Positions 51,119-59,332 of a stretch of DNA of 64,000 bases are shown here, piece after piece; positions within the stretch are counted from its first letter, which is position 1; every line of letters begins with the position of its first letter. The notes under the pieces are model-generated. The model saw only the letters and a list, made by a program, of their open reading frames with translations, was not told where the DNA came from and ran no database searches. This DNA is from JAWKJY01 sp041393535 (GTDB lineage Bacteria > Actinomycetota > Thermoleophilia > Gaiellales > Gaiellaceae): NCBI GenBank assembly GCA_041393535.1, contig JAWKJY010000009.1:62001-126000 (forward strand). Reading direction: 5' to 3'. The translations under genes and the position numbers were made by a program.

Positions 51119-52677
51119 CCCTGCGTGAGCGCCTGGTCGGCGGTGGGGCGCTCGCCGCCGTCGAGATCGCGAGCGGCTCGGCGGCCGTCGTCGAGCTCGC
51201 AGGCGGGATGGGCTTCGACCTCCTCGTCCTCGACGCCCGCCACGCCGCCGTGAGCCCGTTCTCGGGCGAGCTGGAGGACCTCGTGCGCGCGGCGACCGCA
51301 GCCCGCGTCCCCGCCCTCGTTCGCGTGCCGGAGGCGAGCCCGGGCACGCTGAACCGGGCCCTGAACGACGGCGCGTCGGGCCTGATCGTGCCGGCCGTCG
51401 AGTCCGCGGCCGACGCGCTCGCGGCCGTCCACGCCTCCCGCTACCCGCCGGCCGGCCGTCGCGGAGCGGCCCCGGTGGTGCGCGCGGCGCGCTTCGGGCT
51501 GACGCCGTGGGACGACTACCGCGAGACCGTCAACGCCGAGAACGTCGTCCTGGCCTCGCTCGAGTCCCCGGCCGGCCTCGCCGCCGCGGCCGAGGTCGTC
51601 GCCGTGGACGGTCTCGACGGCGTCGTCCTCATCGCGCTCGACCTCGCGCTCGCGACGGGCGGCTCGCCCGCGTCGCCCGACGGCATCCCGGGCGCGGCCG
51701 CCGCGATCGCCGCCGTCGCGGCCGCGGGCAAGGTGTGCGCCGCCGCCGTCGCCGACCCGGCCCACGCTGCCGCCTGGCGTGACGCCGGCTGCGGCCTCGT
51801 CGTCCTCGGCTCGGACCTCGCGGCCTGCGCCGAGGCGATGACGGCGATGCGCAGCTCGCTCGAGATCGTGCCGCGCTCCCGCCCCCGCGCCGGCGGCGCC
51901 CCGATCGACCTGCGCGCGGCCGTCGACGCCGGCGACGTCGTGCTCGGCTGCTTCGCCCTGCTCGTCGAGCCGGTGTTCGTCGAGCAGCTCGGGCACGCCG
52001 GCTTCGACTACGTCATCCTCGACTGCGAGGAGTCCGGGGGCGACTCCTACGGCCTGCGGCTCGAGCAGCTCGCGCGGGCCGCGGACGCGAGCGGGCTCGT
52101 GGTGACGACGCGCCCGGTCGAGAACACGCCCGGTGCGATCAACCGCTCGCTGAACGCCGGGTCGCGCTGCGTCTTCGTCCCGCACGTCCGCAACGCGGCC
52201 GAGGCGAAGGCGATGGTGGACGCCGCGCGCTACCCGCCGCTCGGCCGCCGCGGGGCGGCGCCGGTGGTGCGGGCCGCGCGCTTCGGGATGGAGCCGTGGG
52301 AGGCGTACCTCGAGCGGACGAACCGCGAGAACCTCGTGATCGCGATGATCGAGGACGTCGAGGCGGTGGAGCACATCGAGGAGATCGTCGCGGTGCCCGG
52401 CCTGGACGGGATCCTCGTCGGCACGTGGGACCTCGCGGTCGAGCTCGGCTGCGCCGACTACGGCCCGCCCGCGCCGCCGGTGATGGAGCACGTCGCGCAC
52501 GTGATCGACGTGACGCGCCGCGCCGGGCTCGTGATGTCCGCGCACTGCTGGTCGGCGGACGCGGCCGTGAAGTACGTCGAGCTCGGCTGCCAGATCCTGA
52601 TCGTCAGCCTCGACTCGACGCTGCTCCTGCAGGGGCTCCGCAGCCTCCAGGAGGACGCGGCCGCGCTGCGCGGGTAG
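51115..52677 (+). CDS. Tandem HpcH/HpaI-family aldolase fusion (cluster B)
   Basis: 520 residues, two complete HpcH/HpaI barrels in one chain (about 1-255 and 265-520), twice the normal length. Domain 1 keeps His (DARHAAVS), Arg (VRVPEAS), Glu (SLESPAG) and Asp (IALDLALA). Domain 2 keeps Arg (TTRPVENTPG), Glu (MIEDVEA) and Asp (VGTWDLA) but has Glu instead of the catalytic His (DCEESGGD). Both share YPPxGRRGAAPVVRAARFG, so the domains arose by internal duplication. Cluster A has the single-domain version. Overlaps the RidA stop (ATGA). Last gene of cluster B. Confidence 0.88.
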   Translation: MTLRERLVGGGALAAVEIASGSAAVVELAGGMGFDLLVLDARHAAVSPFSGELEDLVRAATAARVPALVRVPEASPGTLNRALNDGASGLIVPAVESAADALAAVHASRYPPAGRRGAAPVVRAARFGLTPWDDYRETVNAENVVLASLESPAGLAAAAEVVAVDGLDGVVLIALDLALATGGSPASPDGIPGAAAAIAAVAAAGKVCAAAVADPAHAAAWRDAGCGLVVLGSDLAACAEAMTAMRSSLEIVPRSRPRAGGAPIDLRAAVDAGDVVLGCFALLVEPVFVEQLGHAGFDYVILDCEESGGDSYGLRLEQLARAADASGLVVTTRPVENTPGAINRSLNAGSRCVFVPHVRNAAEAKAMVDAARYPPLGRRGAAPVVRAARFGMEPWEAYLERTNRENLVIAMIEDVEAVEHIEEIVAVPGLDGILVGTWDLAVELGCADYGPPAPPVMEHVAHVIDVTRRAGLVMSAHCWSADAAVKYVELGCQILIVSLDSTLLLQGLRSLQEDAAALRG

Positions 52678-52766
52678 AGACGGCCCGGGCCGGCCCCCGC
52701 GCTCGCCGCCGACGCGCCATGATCCCCGCAGGGGCGAGCCGGCCCCGTCCGAGGAGAGGAGAGACG

Positions 52767-53093
52767 ATGGCAACGCGGGTCTACGTGCTCCACCGGCTGC
52801 GCGAGGGCGTCGCGCCGGAGACGTACGAGCGCTGGGTGCAGGAGGTCGACTACCCGCTGACCGACGGCACGCCCGAGATCGCGAGCTACCAGGTCGTCCG
52901 CCTGAGCGAGCAGCTGATGGGCGGCGAGGGCGCGCCGCCATGGGACTACCTCGAGCTGATCGAGCCGGCCGACTACGACGCCTACATCGCGAAGATCACG
53001 TCGCCCGACCTGCAGGGCTTCTTCGCCGAGTGGTCGAGCCACGTCGCCGACTTCGTGGCGATGAAGGCCGAGACCGTCGATCGGGTGGGGTGA
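52767..53093 (+). CDS. REDY/HapK-like small protein
   Basis: 108 residues of an alpha+beta dimeric-barrel type fold by appearance. TRVYVLHRLREGVAPETYERWVQEVDYPL and the central GGEGAPPWDYLELIEPADYDAYI resemble REDY/HapK proteins of pigment-biosynthesis clusters, whose role is poorly known. The ATG follows GAGGAGAGGAGA. Short spacing to the next gene suggests co-transcription. Assignment is moderate. Confidence 0.6.
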   Translation: MATRVYVLHRLREGVAPETYERWVQEVDYPLTDGTPEIASYQVVRLSEQLMGGEGAPPWDYLELIEPADYDAYIAKITSPDLQGFFAEWSSHVADFVAMKAETVDRVG

Positions 53094-53098
53094 CCCGG

Positions 53099-53572
53099 AT
53101 GGCGGTCGATCGCGACGAGCTCGAGACGTTCCTGGCTGGCCGCTACGTCGCGACGATGGCGACGTACCGCGCGGACGGCACGGCTCACCTGACGGCCAAC
53201 TGGTACCTGTACGAGGACGGCGCCATCTACCTGCCGACCTCGTCGCGCACGGTCAAGGCGCGCCACGTCCTCCGCGACCCGCGCTGCTCGGTGATGGTCG
53301 ACTCGCGCGGCCCCGCGCCGATGCGGGGCGGCGGCACGTCCGGGCCGGCGACGGTGGTCACGGGCGCCGAGGCGGCCGCGCTGAACGAGCGCACCTGGCT
53401 GCGCTACCTGACCCCGGAGGGGCTGGACGACCCGGCCGTCGGCGGGATCCTCAGGGCCTACGACGACGTCTCGATCCGCGTCGAGTGCGGCGCGTGGACG
53501 TGGTGGGACATGGGGCCGATCTTCGGCGACCGGCTCGAGCAGCCCGGGATCTCGCTCGGGCTCTCGCCCTAG
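53099..53572 (+). CDS. Pyridoxamine 5'-phosphate oxidase-like flavin/heme-binding protein
   Basis: 157 residues of the PNPOx-like split barrel. LAGRYVATMATYRADGTAHLTANWYLYEDGAIYLPTSSRTVKARHVLRDPRCSVMV, read in blocks, is the typical N-terminal half, with the FMN-contacting TSSRT. Such proteins use FMN, F420 or heme; the cofactor is not clear here. Begins five bases after the HapK-like gene and is convergent with the small gene at 53577. Confidence 0.8.
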   Translation: MAVDRDELETFLAGRYVATMATYRADGTAHLTANWYLYEDGAIYLPTSSRTVKARHVLRDPRCSVMVDSRGPAPMRGGGTSGPATVVTGAEAAALNERTWLRYLTPEGLDDPAVGGILRAYDDVSIRVECGAWTWWDMGPIFGDRLEQPGISLGLSP

Positions 53573-53576
53573 CGGC

Positions 53577-53774
53577 TCAGAGCACGCGGACGACGAGCTC
53601 GGGCGGGCAGCCCCGGTCGACCAGGCGCTCGACCTCGTGCCAGGAGATGCCGGCGAGCGCGAGCTCGACGGCGTCCTCCTGCGAGACGCCGAGCTGCGTC
53701 ATCCGGGCGACGGCCCAGGCCTCGACCTGGCCGAGCGGTGCCGCGTCCTCGCGGAGCTGCTGGTCCGTGGTCAC
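53577..53774 (-). CDS. Small conserved-looking protein of unknown function
   Basis: 65 residues from GTG 53774 (VTTDQQLREDAAPLGQVEAWAVARM), all-helical in appearance, with GVSQEDAVELALAGISWHEVERL in the centre resembling an antitoxin-like or DUF helical bundle. The start is chosen because TAGGGT (53782-53787, minus strand) lies seven bases upstream; a GTG at 53783 overlaps that box. No family recognised. Confidence 0.55.
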   Translation of the reverse strand: MTTDQQLREDAAPLGQVEAWAVARMTQLGVSQEDAVELALAGISWHEVERLVDRGCPPELVVRVL

Positions 53775-53842
53775 GCTGGCCACCCTAGCAGCGGGCAGGC
53801 CCGCCGGTCGGCCGGGAGGGCCCCGGTCTCAGCGGAGCGGCC

Positions 53843-54403
53843 TTGTCCCGCCCGGCCGGAGCCGCGCTGATCCCGGAGGCCCGCCGTCGCGTCGGGCGGG
53901 GGCCGCGTCGTCGCCGCACCGGCCTCGCGCTCGCCGCCGGCCTGGCCGCGCTCGCCCTGCTCGCGGGCTGCGGGGGCGGCACGAGCGAGCCGGCGCCGGA
54001 GCCCGTCTCGCCGCCGAGCCTCGCCGCCACGGGCGCCGAGGCGGAGCCGCCGCCGGCGCTGACCGAGGCGCCCGCCGACGCGCCGTTCCGGGCCCGGCTG
54101 CTCGTGCCGCCCGGCGACCCGGCGGTCGGGACGCGCTGGACCTACGCGGTCGAGGCGACGGACGCCTCGGGCGCGCCGCTCGCGGCGACCGTCACCGTCG
54201 AGGTCGTCGACCCGCTCCAGCAGGCGCACCCGGTCCAGTACGACGCGACGGAGGAGGACATCGTCGACCGGCCCTTCGCCGGGCGGTTCGAGGACTACGT
54301 CGACTGGCCCGCCGACGGGCGCGGCGTGCCGCTGCTCTTCCGCGCGACCGTCGAGCACGCCGGCGACGAGGTCGTCCTGGCCCTGCCGGTGACGCCGCGG
54401 TGA
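53843..54403 (+). CDS. Lipoprotein of unknown function
   Basis: 186 residues from TTG. Basic N-terminus, hydrophobic stretch LALAAGLAALALLAGCGGG with lipobox LLAGC near residue 43, a Pro/Ala/Glu linker, and a beta-rich domain (about 85-186, PAVGTRWTYAVEATDASGAPLAATVTVEVVD). The start is weak and an unseen upstream codon is possible. Overlaps the ABC ATPase gene by four bases (GTGA), so it probably supplies the extracellular part of that system. Confidence 0.65.
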   Translation: MSRPAGAALIPEARRRVGRGPRRRRTGLALAAGLAALALLAGCGGGTSEPAPEPVSPPSLAATGAEAEPPPALTEAPADAPFRARLLVPPGDPAVGTRWTYAVEATDASGAPLAATVTVEVVDPLQQAHPVQYDATEEDIVDRPFAGRFEDYVDWPADGRGVPLLFRATVEHAGDEVVLALPVTPR

Positions 54404-55107
54404 GCGGCGCCGAGGTCGTCGTCGAGCACGTCTCGAAGTCGTTCGACCACGGTCGCGTCACGGCGCTCGAGGACGTCTCGCTCGCGATCGAGCCGGGCGA
54501 GCTGGTCGCCCTGACCGGCCCCTCGGGCTGCGGCAAGAGCACGCTGCTGAACCTGATCGGCCTGCTCGACCGGCCCGACGGCGGCGAGATCCGGGTGGCC
54601 GGCCGGTCGCTCGCGGAGCTGCCCGACCCGGCCGCCTACCGCGCCTCGGTCGTCGGCTTCGTCTTCCAGTTCCACAACCTGATCTGGACGCTCTCGCCGA
54701 CCGAGAACGTCGAGGTGCCGATGCTCGGGCGGCTGCGCCGCGCGGAGCGGACGGCTCGCGCGCGCGAGCTGCTCGCGGAGGTCGGCCTCGGGCACCGCCT
54801 GACGACGAAGCCGGCGACCCTGTCGGGCGGCGAGCGGCAGCGCGTGGCGCTCGCCCGCGCGCTCGCGAACGAGCCGTCGCTCCTGCTCGCGGACGAGCCG
54901 ACCGGCGCGCTCGACGCGGACACAGGGCGGCAGATCCTCCGCCTGCTCGACCAGGTGCGCGAGCGGCGCGGGACGACGATCCTCCTGGTCACGAACGACG
55001 ACCAGGTGGCCGCCGCGGCCGATCGCTCCCTGCGCATCCGCCACGGCCGGATCGTCGATCCCGCGGGCGCGGCCGCTACTCGTGCTGGAGCGCCCGGACC
55101 GGCGTGA
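54400..55107 (+). CDS. LolD/MacB-type ABC transporter ATP-binding protein
   Basis: 235 residues. Walker A GPSGCGKST, Q-loop FQFHNLIWTLSPTENV, signature LSGGERQRVALARALANEP, Walker B LLLADEPTGALD and the H-loop region TNDDQ (Asn-Asp where His is usual) are visible. This subfamily drives FtsX-like permeases that move or release lipoproteins or peptides. The only nearby permease lies on the opposite strand and overlaps the 3' end by 32 bp. GTG start overlaps the lipoprotein gene. Confidence 0.88.
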   Translation: MSGAEVVVEHVSKSFDHGRVTALEDVSLAIEPGELVALTGPSGCGKSTLLNLIGLLDRPDGGEIRVAGRSLAELPDPAAYRASVVGFVFQFHNLIWTLSPTENVEVPMLGRLRRAERTARARELLAEVGLGHRLTTKPATLSGGERQRVALARALANEPSLLLADEPTGALDADTGRQILRLLDQVRERRGTTILLVTNDDQVAAAADRSLRIRHGRIVDPAGAAATRAGAPGPA

Positions 55108-56182
55108 GCCGGATCGCGCGCCAGGTCGGGTAGGCCGCGCCGAGCAGGCCGACGCCCAGCGCGAAGGCGAGGCCCCAGGCGAGCACGGAGCCCGTGAGGC
55201 GCGGCTCGATCAGCGTCGACAGGCTCCCGCTCGCGGTGAACAGGTGCGCGGCGAGCACGCCGAGGCCGACGCCGACGACGAGCGCGAGCAGGCAGATCGC
55301 GAGCGCCTCGGAGACGATCAGGCCCGCGATCCTGCGCGTCGGCCAGCCGACGGCGCGCAGGATGCCGATCTCGCGGAAGCGCTCGAAGACGGACATCGCC
55401 ATCGTGTTGGTGACGCCGATCCCGCCGACGATCAGCGCGAGCACGGCGACGACCCAGCCGGCGTCGAGGATCAGGCGGCTGCTCGTGTCGACGCGGACGG
55501 CCTGGCCGGGCTCCGTGATCGCCGTCACGCCGGGGAAGCGGCGCTCGAGCGCGGCCGCGACGTCCTGCGGCCGGCGGCCCGGCTCGACGGTCACGCCGAT
55601 CGACGTCACCTCGTCGGGTCGCTGCGCGAGCTCCTGCACGAGCGGGAGCGGCAGCACGGCGCCGGCGTCGATGAAGTCGTTGCCGCTCTGGTGGAGGCCG
55701 GCGATCGGGACGGTGCGGCCGCCGACCGGGAGCGGGTCGCCCACGCCGAGGCCGAGCAGCTCCGCCGCGCGCGTGCCGAGCGTCGCCTCCGCGCCCGTCG
55801 CCGCGCGTCCCTCGACGACGACGAGCCGGCGGGCGGCGAAGTCCGCCGGGTCGAGCCCGAAGACGAGGAACGACTCCTCGGGCCCGACGGGCGTGACGAA
55901 GAGGTAGACGCGGGAGGTCTCCTCGACGCCGTCCTCGGCGGCGACCTGTCCCGCGAGCGACTCCGGCAGCAGCGAGCGCGTGAAGTCGGAGACGCCGCCC
56001 TGGAAGATGCCGAAGTCCGCGCGGCCGACGTGGAGGATCTCCGAGGCGGTCGTCCGGACGCCCTCGGTGATCGAGAGGAGCGCGACGATCAGCGCGACGC
56101 CCAGCGCGACCCCGGTGATCGTCAGCCCGGTCCGGGCCGGGCGCCGGAGCAGGTTCTTCCAGACGAGGCCGGCCCAGGTCAT
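55076..56182 (-). CDS. FtsX/MacB-like ABC transporter permease
   Basis: 368 residues. An N-terminal helix (LTITGVALGVALIVALLSI) is followed by a MacB-type extracytoplasmic domain (about 45-245) and three C-terminal helices of the FtsX domain (GGIGVTNTMAMSVFERFREIGILRAVGWPTRRI is the diagnostic loop). The ATG at 56182 fits the membrane topology; the frame extends further upstream only as GC-rich open sequence. It probably pairs with the ATPase at 54400 although the two genes converge and overlap. Confidence 0.85.
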   Translation of the reverse strand: MTWAGLVWKNLLRRPARTGLTITGVALGVALIVALLSITEGVRTTASEILHVGRADFGIFQGGVSDFTRSLLPESLAGQVAAEDGVEETSRVYLFVTPVGPEESFLVFGLDPADFAARRLVVVEGRAATGAEATLGTRAAELLGLGVGDPLPVGGRTVPIAGLHQSGNDFIDAGAVLPLPLVQELAQRPDEVTSIGVTVEPGRRPQDVAAALERRFPGVTAITEPGQAVRVDTSSRLILDAGWVVAVLALIVGGIGVTNTMAMSVFERFREIGILRAVGWPTRRIAGLIVSEALAICLLALVVGVGLGVLAAHLFTASGSLSTLIEPRLTGSVLAWGLAFALGVGLLGAAYPTWRAIRLTPVRALQHE

Positions 56183-56293
56183 CGACGCATCATCCCTGCT
56201 GCGCCCGCTGCCGGCGCCGTGGACGGCCCCCGCGCCGTATGCTCGCGGGGTGACCGCGCCCGCTCGCCATCGGCTCCTCCCGTGGAGCTGGAC

Positions 56294-56557
56294 GTGAGCG
56301 GCGACGGGGCTGCCGGTCGGCAGCCGCGGCGGGACGAGCCGATCGCGGCGTGGGATGCCGGTGGGCTCGGCTGCGGCGAGCTCGTCGTCGAGCTGCGCCG
56401 GCGGCTGCTCCCGCTGCCGCCCGGCGCGCTCCTCCGGCTGACCGCGCACGACCCGGGGATGCCCGCGGACCTGCCCGCCTGGTGCGGGATGACCGGGCAC
56501 GCGCTCGTGTCCGCCGCGCACCCGGAGTACCTGATCCGTCGACGAGAGGAGCCCTGA
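56294..56557 (+). CDS. TusA-like sulfur-relay protein
   Basis: 87 residues of the SirA/TusA fold. WDAGGLGCGELVVELRRRLLPLPPGALLRLTAHDPGM and DLPAWCGMTGHALV (in blocks) match the beta-alpha-beta core. The sulfur-carrying Cys is followed by Gly where TusA has Cys-Pro, and a second Cys occurs in PAWC. GTG 56294 has GGAG six bases upstream. First gene of a four-gene cluster with DsrE-like, TusA-OsmC and MetE-like proteins. TATGCT near 56238 could be its -10. Confidence 0.75.
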   Translation: MSGDGAAGRQPRRDEPIAAWDAGGLGCGELVVELRRRLLPLPPGALLRLTAHDPGMPADLPAWCGMTGHALVSAAHPEYLIRRREEP

Positions 56558-56558
56558 G

Positions 56559-56921
56559 ATGGCCTCGACGTTCTGCGTCAGCCTCACCCACGCGAAGGAC
56601 GACGCCGACAAGGCGACCGTCGCCTTCGTCGTCGCGAACGCGGCCGCCGCGTCGGACAAGGAGACGGTCGTCTTCCTCTCGACCGAGGGCGTCCGGCTGT
56701 GCCAGAAGGGCTACGCCGACGACGTCCACGAGGACGGCTTCGCCCCGCTCGCCGAGCTGATCGCGAGCTTCGTCGAGGCAGGCGGGAAGATCTGGGTCTG
56801 CTCGCCGTGCTTCAAGAAGCGCGGGCTCGACGAGGGCCAGCTGGTCGACGGCGCCTCGATCGTCGGCGGCGCGAAGCTCGTCGAGCTCCTCTCCAACGGG
56901 GCGCCTTGCGCCTCCTGGTGA
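56559..56921 (+). CDS. DsrE/DsrF-like protein
   Basis: 120 residues. TFCVSLTHAKDDADKATVAFVVANAAAASDKETVVFLSTEGVRL (in blocks) is the DsrE-like opening, and CSPCFKKRGLDE carries a CxxC pair near residue 90. The family transfers persulfide sulfur between carriers such as TusA and DsrC. One base after the TusA-like gene and one before the fusion gene, so it is part of one transcript. Cytoplasmic. Confidence 0.82.
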   Translation: MASTFCVSLTHAKDDADKATVAFVVANAAAASDKETVVFLSTEGVRLCQKGYADDVHEDGFAPLAELIASFVEAGGKIWVCSPCFKKRGLDEGQLVDGASIVGGAKLVELLSNGAPCASW

Positions 56922-56922
56922 G

Positions 56923-57654
56923 ATGAGCGGCGCGCCCGCGCTCCCCGACCCCGACGCGGTCTGCGACGGCGGCGACCTCGACTGCGGCAGCGGCTTGCTG
57001 CTGATCATCCGCAACGAGCTGGCCCCGCTCGCCCCCGGCGGCGTGCTCGAGATCCGCAGCCGCGAGGTGTCGGTGAGGGAGGACCTGCCCGCGTGGTGCC
57101 GGATGGTCGGCCACGCGATCCTCGCGACGGCGGCCGGGGAGCACGGGTCGACGAGCTACTTCCTGCGCAAGAAGGGCGGCGACGAGGCGCTCGCGGGCGA
57201 CGTCGAGCAGGCGCGGGCGTTCCGCTGGAAGGTGCGGGCCCGCTGGACGGACGGGATGCGGGCGACCGCGTACGCTCGCAACCACGCGATCGAGGTCGGC
57301 CAGCCGGCGAGCTTCGACACCGAGGACGCGGCGCCGAGCGCGGTCGAGCTGCTCCTCTCGGCGCTGGCGGGCTGCCTCGCCGTCGGCTTCCGCTGGCGGG
57401 CGACCTCGCGGGGCCTCGAGGTGCGCAACCTCGAGGTGGCGGTCTCGGCCGGCGCGGACAACGTGCTCGTCTTCCTCGGGCTCGAGGAGGAGGGGCACCC
57501 GGGGCTCGCCGGGGTCGAGGGCCGCCTGTACGTCGACTGCGACGGCGAGGACGAGGCGGTCGAGGCGCTCTGGGCGGAGACGCTCGCCCGCTCGCCGGTC
57601 GCGCAGTCGCTCCTGCGCGCGGTCCCGCTCGAGCTGGAGCTGCGGCGCGCGTGA
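56923..57654 (+). CDS. TusA-OsmC fusion protein
   Basis: 243 residues. An N-terminal TusA-like domain (about 1-80, LDCGSGLLLIIRNELAPL and DLPAWCRMVGH) again has Cys-Gly instead of Cys-Pro. A C-terminal OsmC/Ohr-like domain (about 95-243, SAVELLLSALAGCLAVGFRWRA) keeps the Cys of the redox pair. OsmC proteins reduce organic hydroperoxides or act on thiol adducts. The fusion physically joins a sulfur carrier to a thiol enzyme. The stop overlaps the MetE-like gene (GTGA). Confidence 0.82.
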   Translation: MSGAPALPDPDAVCDGGDLDCGSGLLLIIRNELAPLAPGGVLEIRSREVSVREDLPAWCRMVGHAILATAAGEHGSTSYFLRKKGGDEALAGDVEQARAFRWKVRARWTDGMRATAYARNHAIEVGQPASFDTEDAAPSAVELLLSALAGCLAVGFRWRATSRGLEVRNLEVAVSAGADNVLVFLGLEEEGHPGLAGVEGRLYVDCDGEDEAVEALWAETLARSPVAQSLLRAVPLELELRRA

Positions 57655-58793
57655 GCCTGCCGCCGTTCGCCGTCACCGTCGTCGGCAGCTGGCCGCGGCC
57701 GCGCCGGCTGCTCGACGCGCGCCGCCGGCGCGCACCCGACCTGCTCGAGCTCGAGGACGAGGCCGTGCGGCAGGCGATCGCCGCCCAGGTGGAGGCGGGC
57801 GCCGACCTCGTCAGCGACGGCGAGCAGCGCCGCGGCGACTTCACCTCGTTCGTCGCCGAGCGGCTGGACGGGGTCGAGGCGATGACGATGGCCGACCTGC
57901 TCGACCACGTCGAGGACAAGGCGGCGTTCGAGGCGCTCCTCTCCGCGCTCGACGTGCCCGCCTTCGCGATCCGCAACCCGACCGCGACCGGGCGCCTCGC
58001 GCGGCGCTCGCCCCTCGCCGCCGACGAGGCGGCCTTCGCCGCGACGTGCACCGACCGGCCGCTGAAGGTCTGCCTGCCGGGCCCGTACCTGCTCAGCCGC
58101 ACGATGTGGGTCGAGGCGCTCTCCTCGGCCGCGTACGGGTCGCGCGACGAGCTGGTCGACGACATCGTGCGGGTGCTGCGCGAGGAGCTCGCCGACCTCG
58201 CCGCCGCCGGCGTGGCCTGCGTCCAGCTCGACGAGCCCGCCCTCTCGGAGCTCGTGCTCGCGGGGAAGTCGGCGACGCGGACGTTCATGTGCGGCGCGCT
58301 CGCCGCCGCCGCGTCGCCTGAGCAGGAGCTGGAGCTCGCCGTCGACGCCGTCAACCGCGTCGTGGACGGCGCCGACGGGATCGAGGTCGCGCTGCACGTG
58401 TGTCGCGGCAACTGGAGCGCCGACGAGTCCGTGCTCCTCGCCGGCGGCTACGCGCCGCTCGTCCCGACGCTCGCCCGGATGCGCGTCGACCGGTTCGTGC
58501 TCGAGTACGCGACCGACCGCGCCGGCCCGCTCGAGGCGCTCGCGGGCCTCCCGCCCGGCGCCGGCCTCGGCCTGGGCGCGGTCAACCCGCGCACGCAGGC
58601 GCTCGAGCCGGTCGAGGCGATCGTGGCGCGCGCTCGCGCGGCCGCCGACCTGCTCGGGCCCGAGCGGATCCAGCTCAACCCGGACTGCGGCTTCGCGACG
58701 TTCGCCGAGCGGCCCGTCGCCACCGACGCCTCGGCGCGCGCCAAGCTCGGGGCCCTGGCCGCAGCCGCCCGCGTGCTGCGGGCGACCGGCTAG
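57651..58793 (+). CDS. MetE C-terminal-like methyltransferase (cobalamin-independent methionine synthase family)
   Basis: 380 residues, half the length of MetE, corresponding to the catalytic barrel. Zinc ligands are present: H249 and C251 (ALHVCRGN), E285 (VLEYATD) and C346 (NPDCGFATF). The N-terminal VVGSWPRPRRLLDAR and SDGEQRRGDF are typical of the short archaeal/bacterial MetE-like family. It would move a methyl group onto a thiol; the acceptor is unknown. Coupled to the TusA-OsmC gene, suggesting a sulfur-containing product. The stop shares CTAG with the convergent thioesterase gene. Confidence 0.87.
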   Translation: MSLPPFAVTVVGSWPRPRRLLDARRRRAPDLLELEDEAVRQAIAAQVEAGADLVSDGEQRRGDFTSFVAERLDGVEAMTMADLLDHVEDKAAFEALLSALDVPAFAIRNPTATGRLARRSPLAADEAAFAATCTDRPLKVCLPGPYLLSRTMWVEALSSAAYGSRDELVDDIVRVLREELADLAAAGVACVQLDEPALSELVLAGKSATRTFMCGALAAAASPEQELELAVDAVNRVVDGADGIEVALHVCRGNWSADESVLLAGGYAPLVPTLARMRVDRFVLEYATDRAGPLEALAGLPPGAGLGLGAVNPRTQALEPVEAIVARARAAADLLGPERIQLNPDCGFATFAERPVATDASARAKLGALAAAARVLRATG

Positions 58794-59233
58794 CCGCGGA
58801 TCGCCGCGACCTGGCCCGTCAGGGTCGCGACGAGCGTCCCGGCCGCCTCGATCCGCACGGTCGCCTCGACCCGGCCGCGACCCCGTCGTCCGACGGCGGC
58901 GCAGAGGCGCGCCCACTCGTCGGCCCCGGGCGTCTCGCAGGTCGCCCGGAGCGCGCCCTGGGCGGGCGCGTGGTACTCGAGCGCGCAGCGCTGGATCACG
59001 GCCTCGGCGTCGTAGCCGTCCGCCCGCAGGCGCAGCTGCACGGTCGCCCAGGCGGCGAGCATCCCGAGCGCCGAGATGCTGCCCGCGAACGCCGTCCTGC
59101 GGTGGTTCACGTTCGGCTCGAGCGGCGCGCCGAGCACGACCCCGCCAGGGCCCAGTGCCTCGACCCGCACGCCGATCGCCGCCGACAGCGGGATCTCGCG
59201 GTGGAGGTATCGCTCGAGCTCGTCGGCCGTCAC
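58790..59233 (-). CDS. Hotdog-fold thioesterase (YiiD C-terminal type)
   Basis: 147 residues. AIGVRVEALGPGGVVLGAPLEPNVNHRRTAFAGSISALGMLAAWATVQ (in blocks) has the hotdog helix with NHRRTAFAGS, seen in YiiD-like thioesterases. It would hydrolyse an acyl-CoA or acyl-carrier thioester. GTG 59233 is the first start before the conserved ELERYLHREIPLS. Convergent overlap of four bases with the MetE-like gene. Confidence 0.8.
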   Translation of the reverse strand: MTADELERYLHREIPLSAAIGVRVEALGPGGVVLGAPLEPNVNHRRTAFAGSISALGMLAAWATVQLRLRADGYDAEAVIQRCALEYHAPAQGALRATCETPGADEWARLCAAVGRRGRGRVEATVRIEAAGTLVATLTGQVAAIRG

Positions 59234-59332
59234 CAGAGGCCACGACTCTACCGCGGCCGGGCCGCGGCGCGCGCGCGGGGCCGCGCCGCCCGTAGGCTGC
59301 GGGGTGGAGGGCCCCGACCGCGAGGAGGCATC

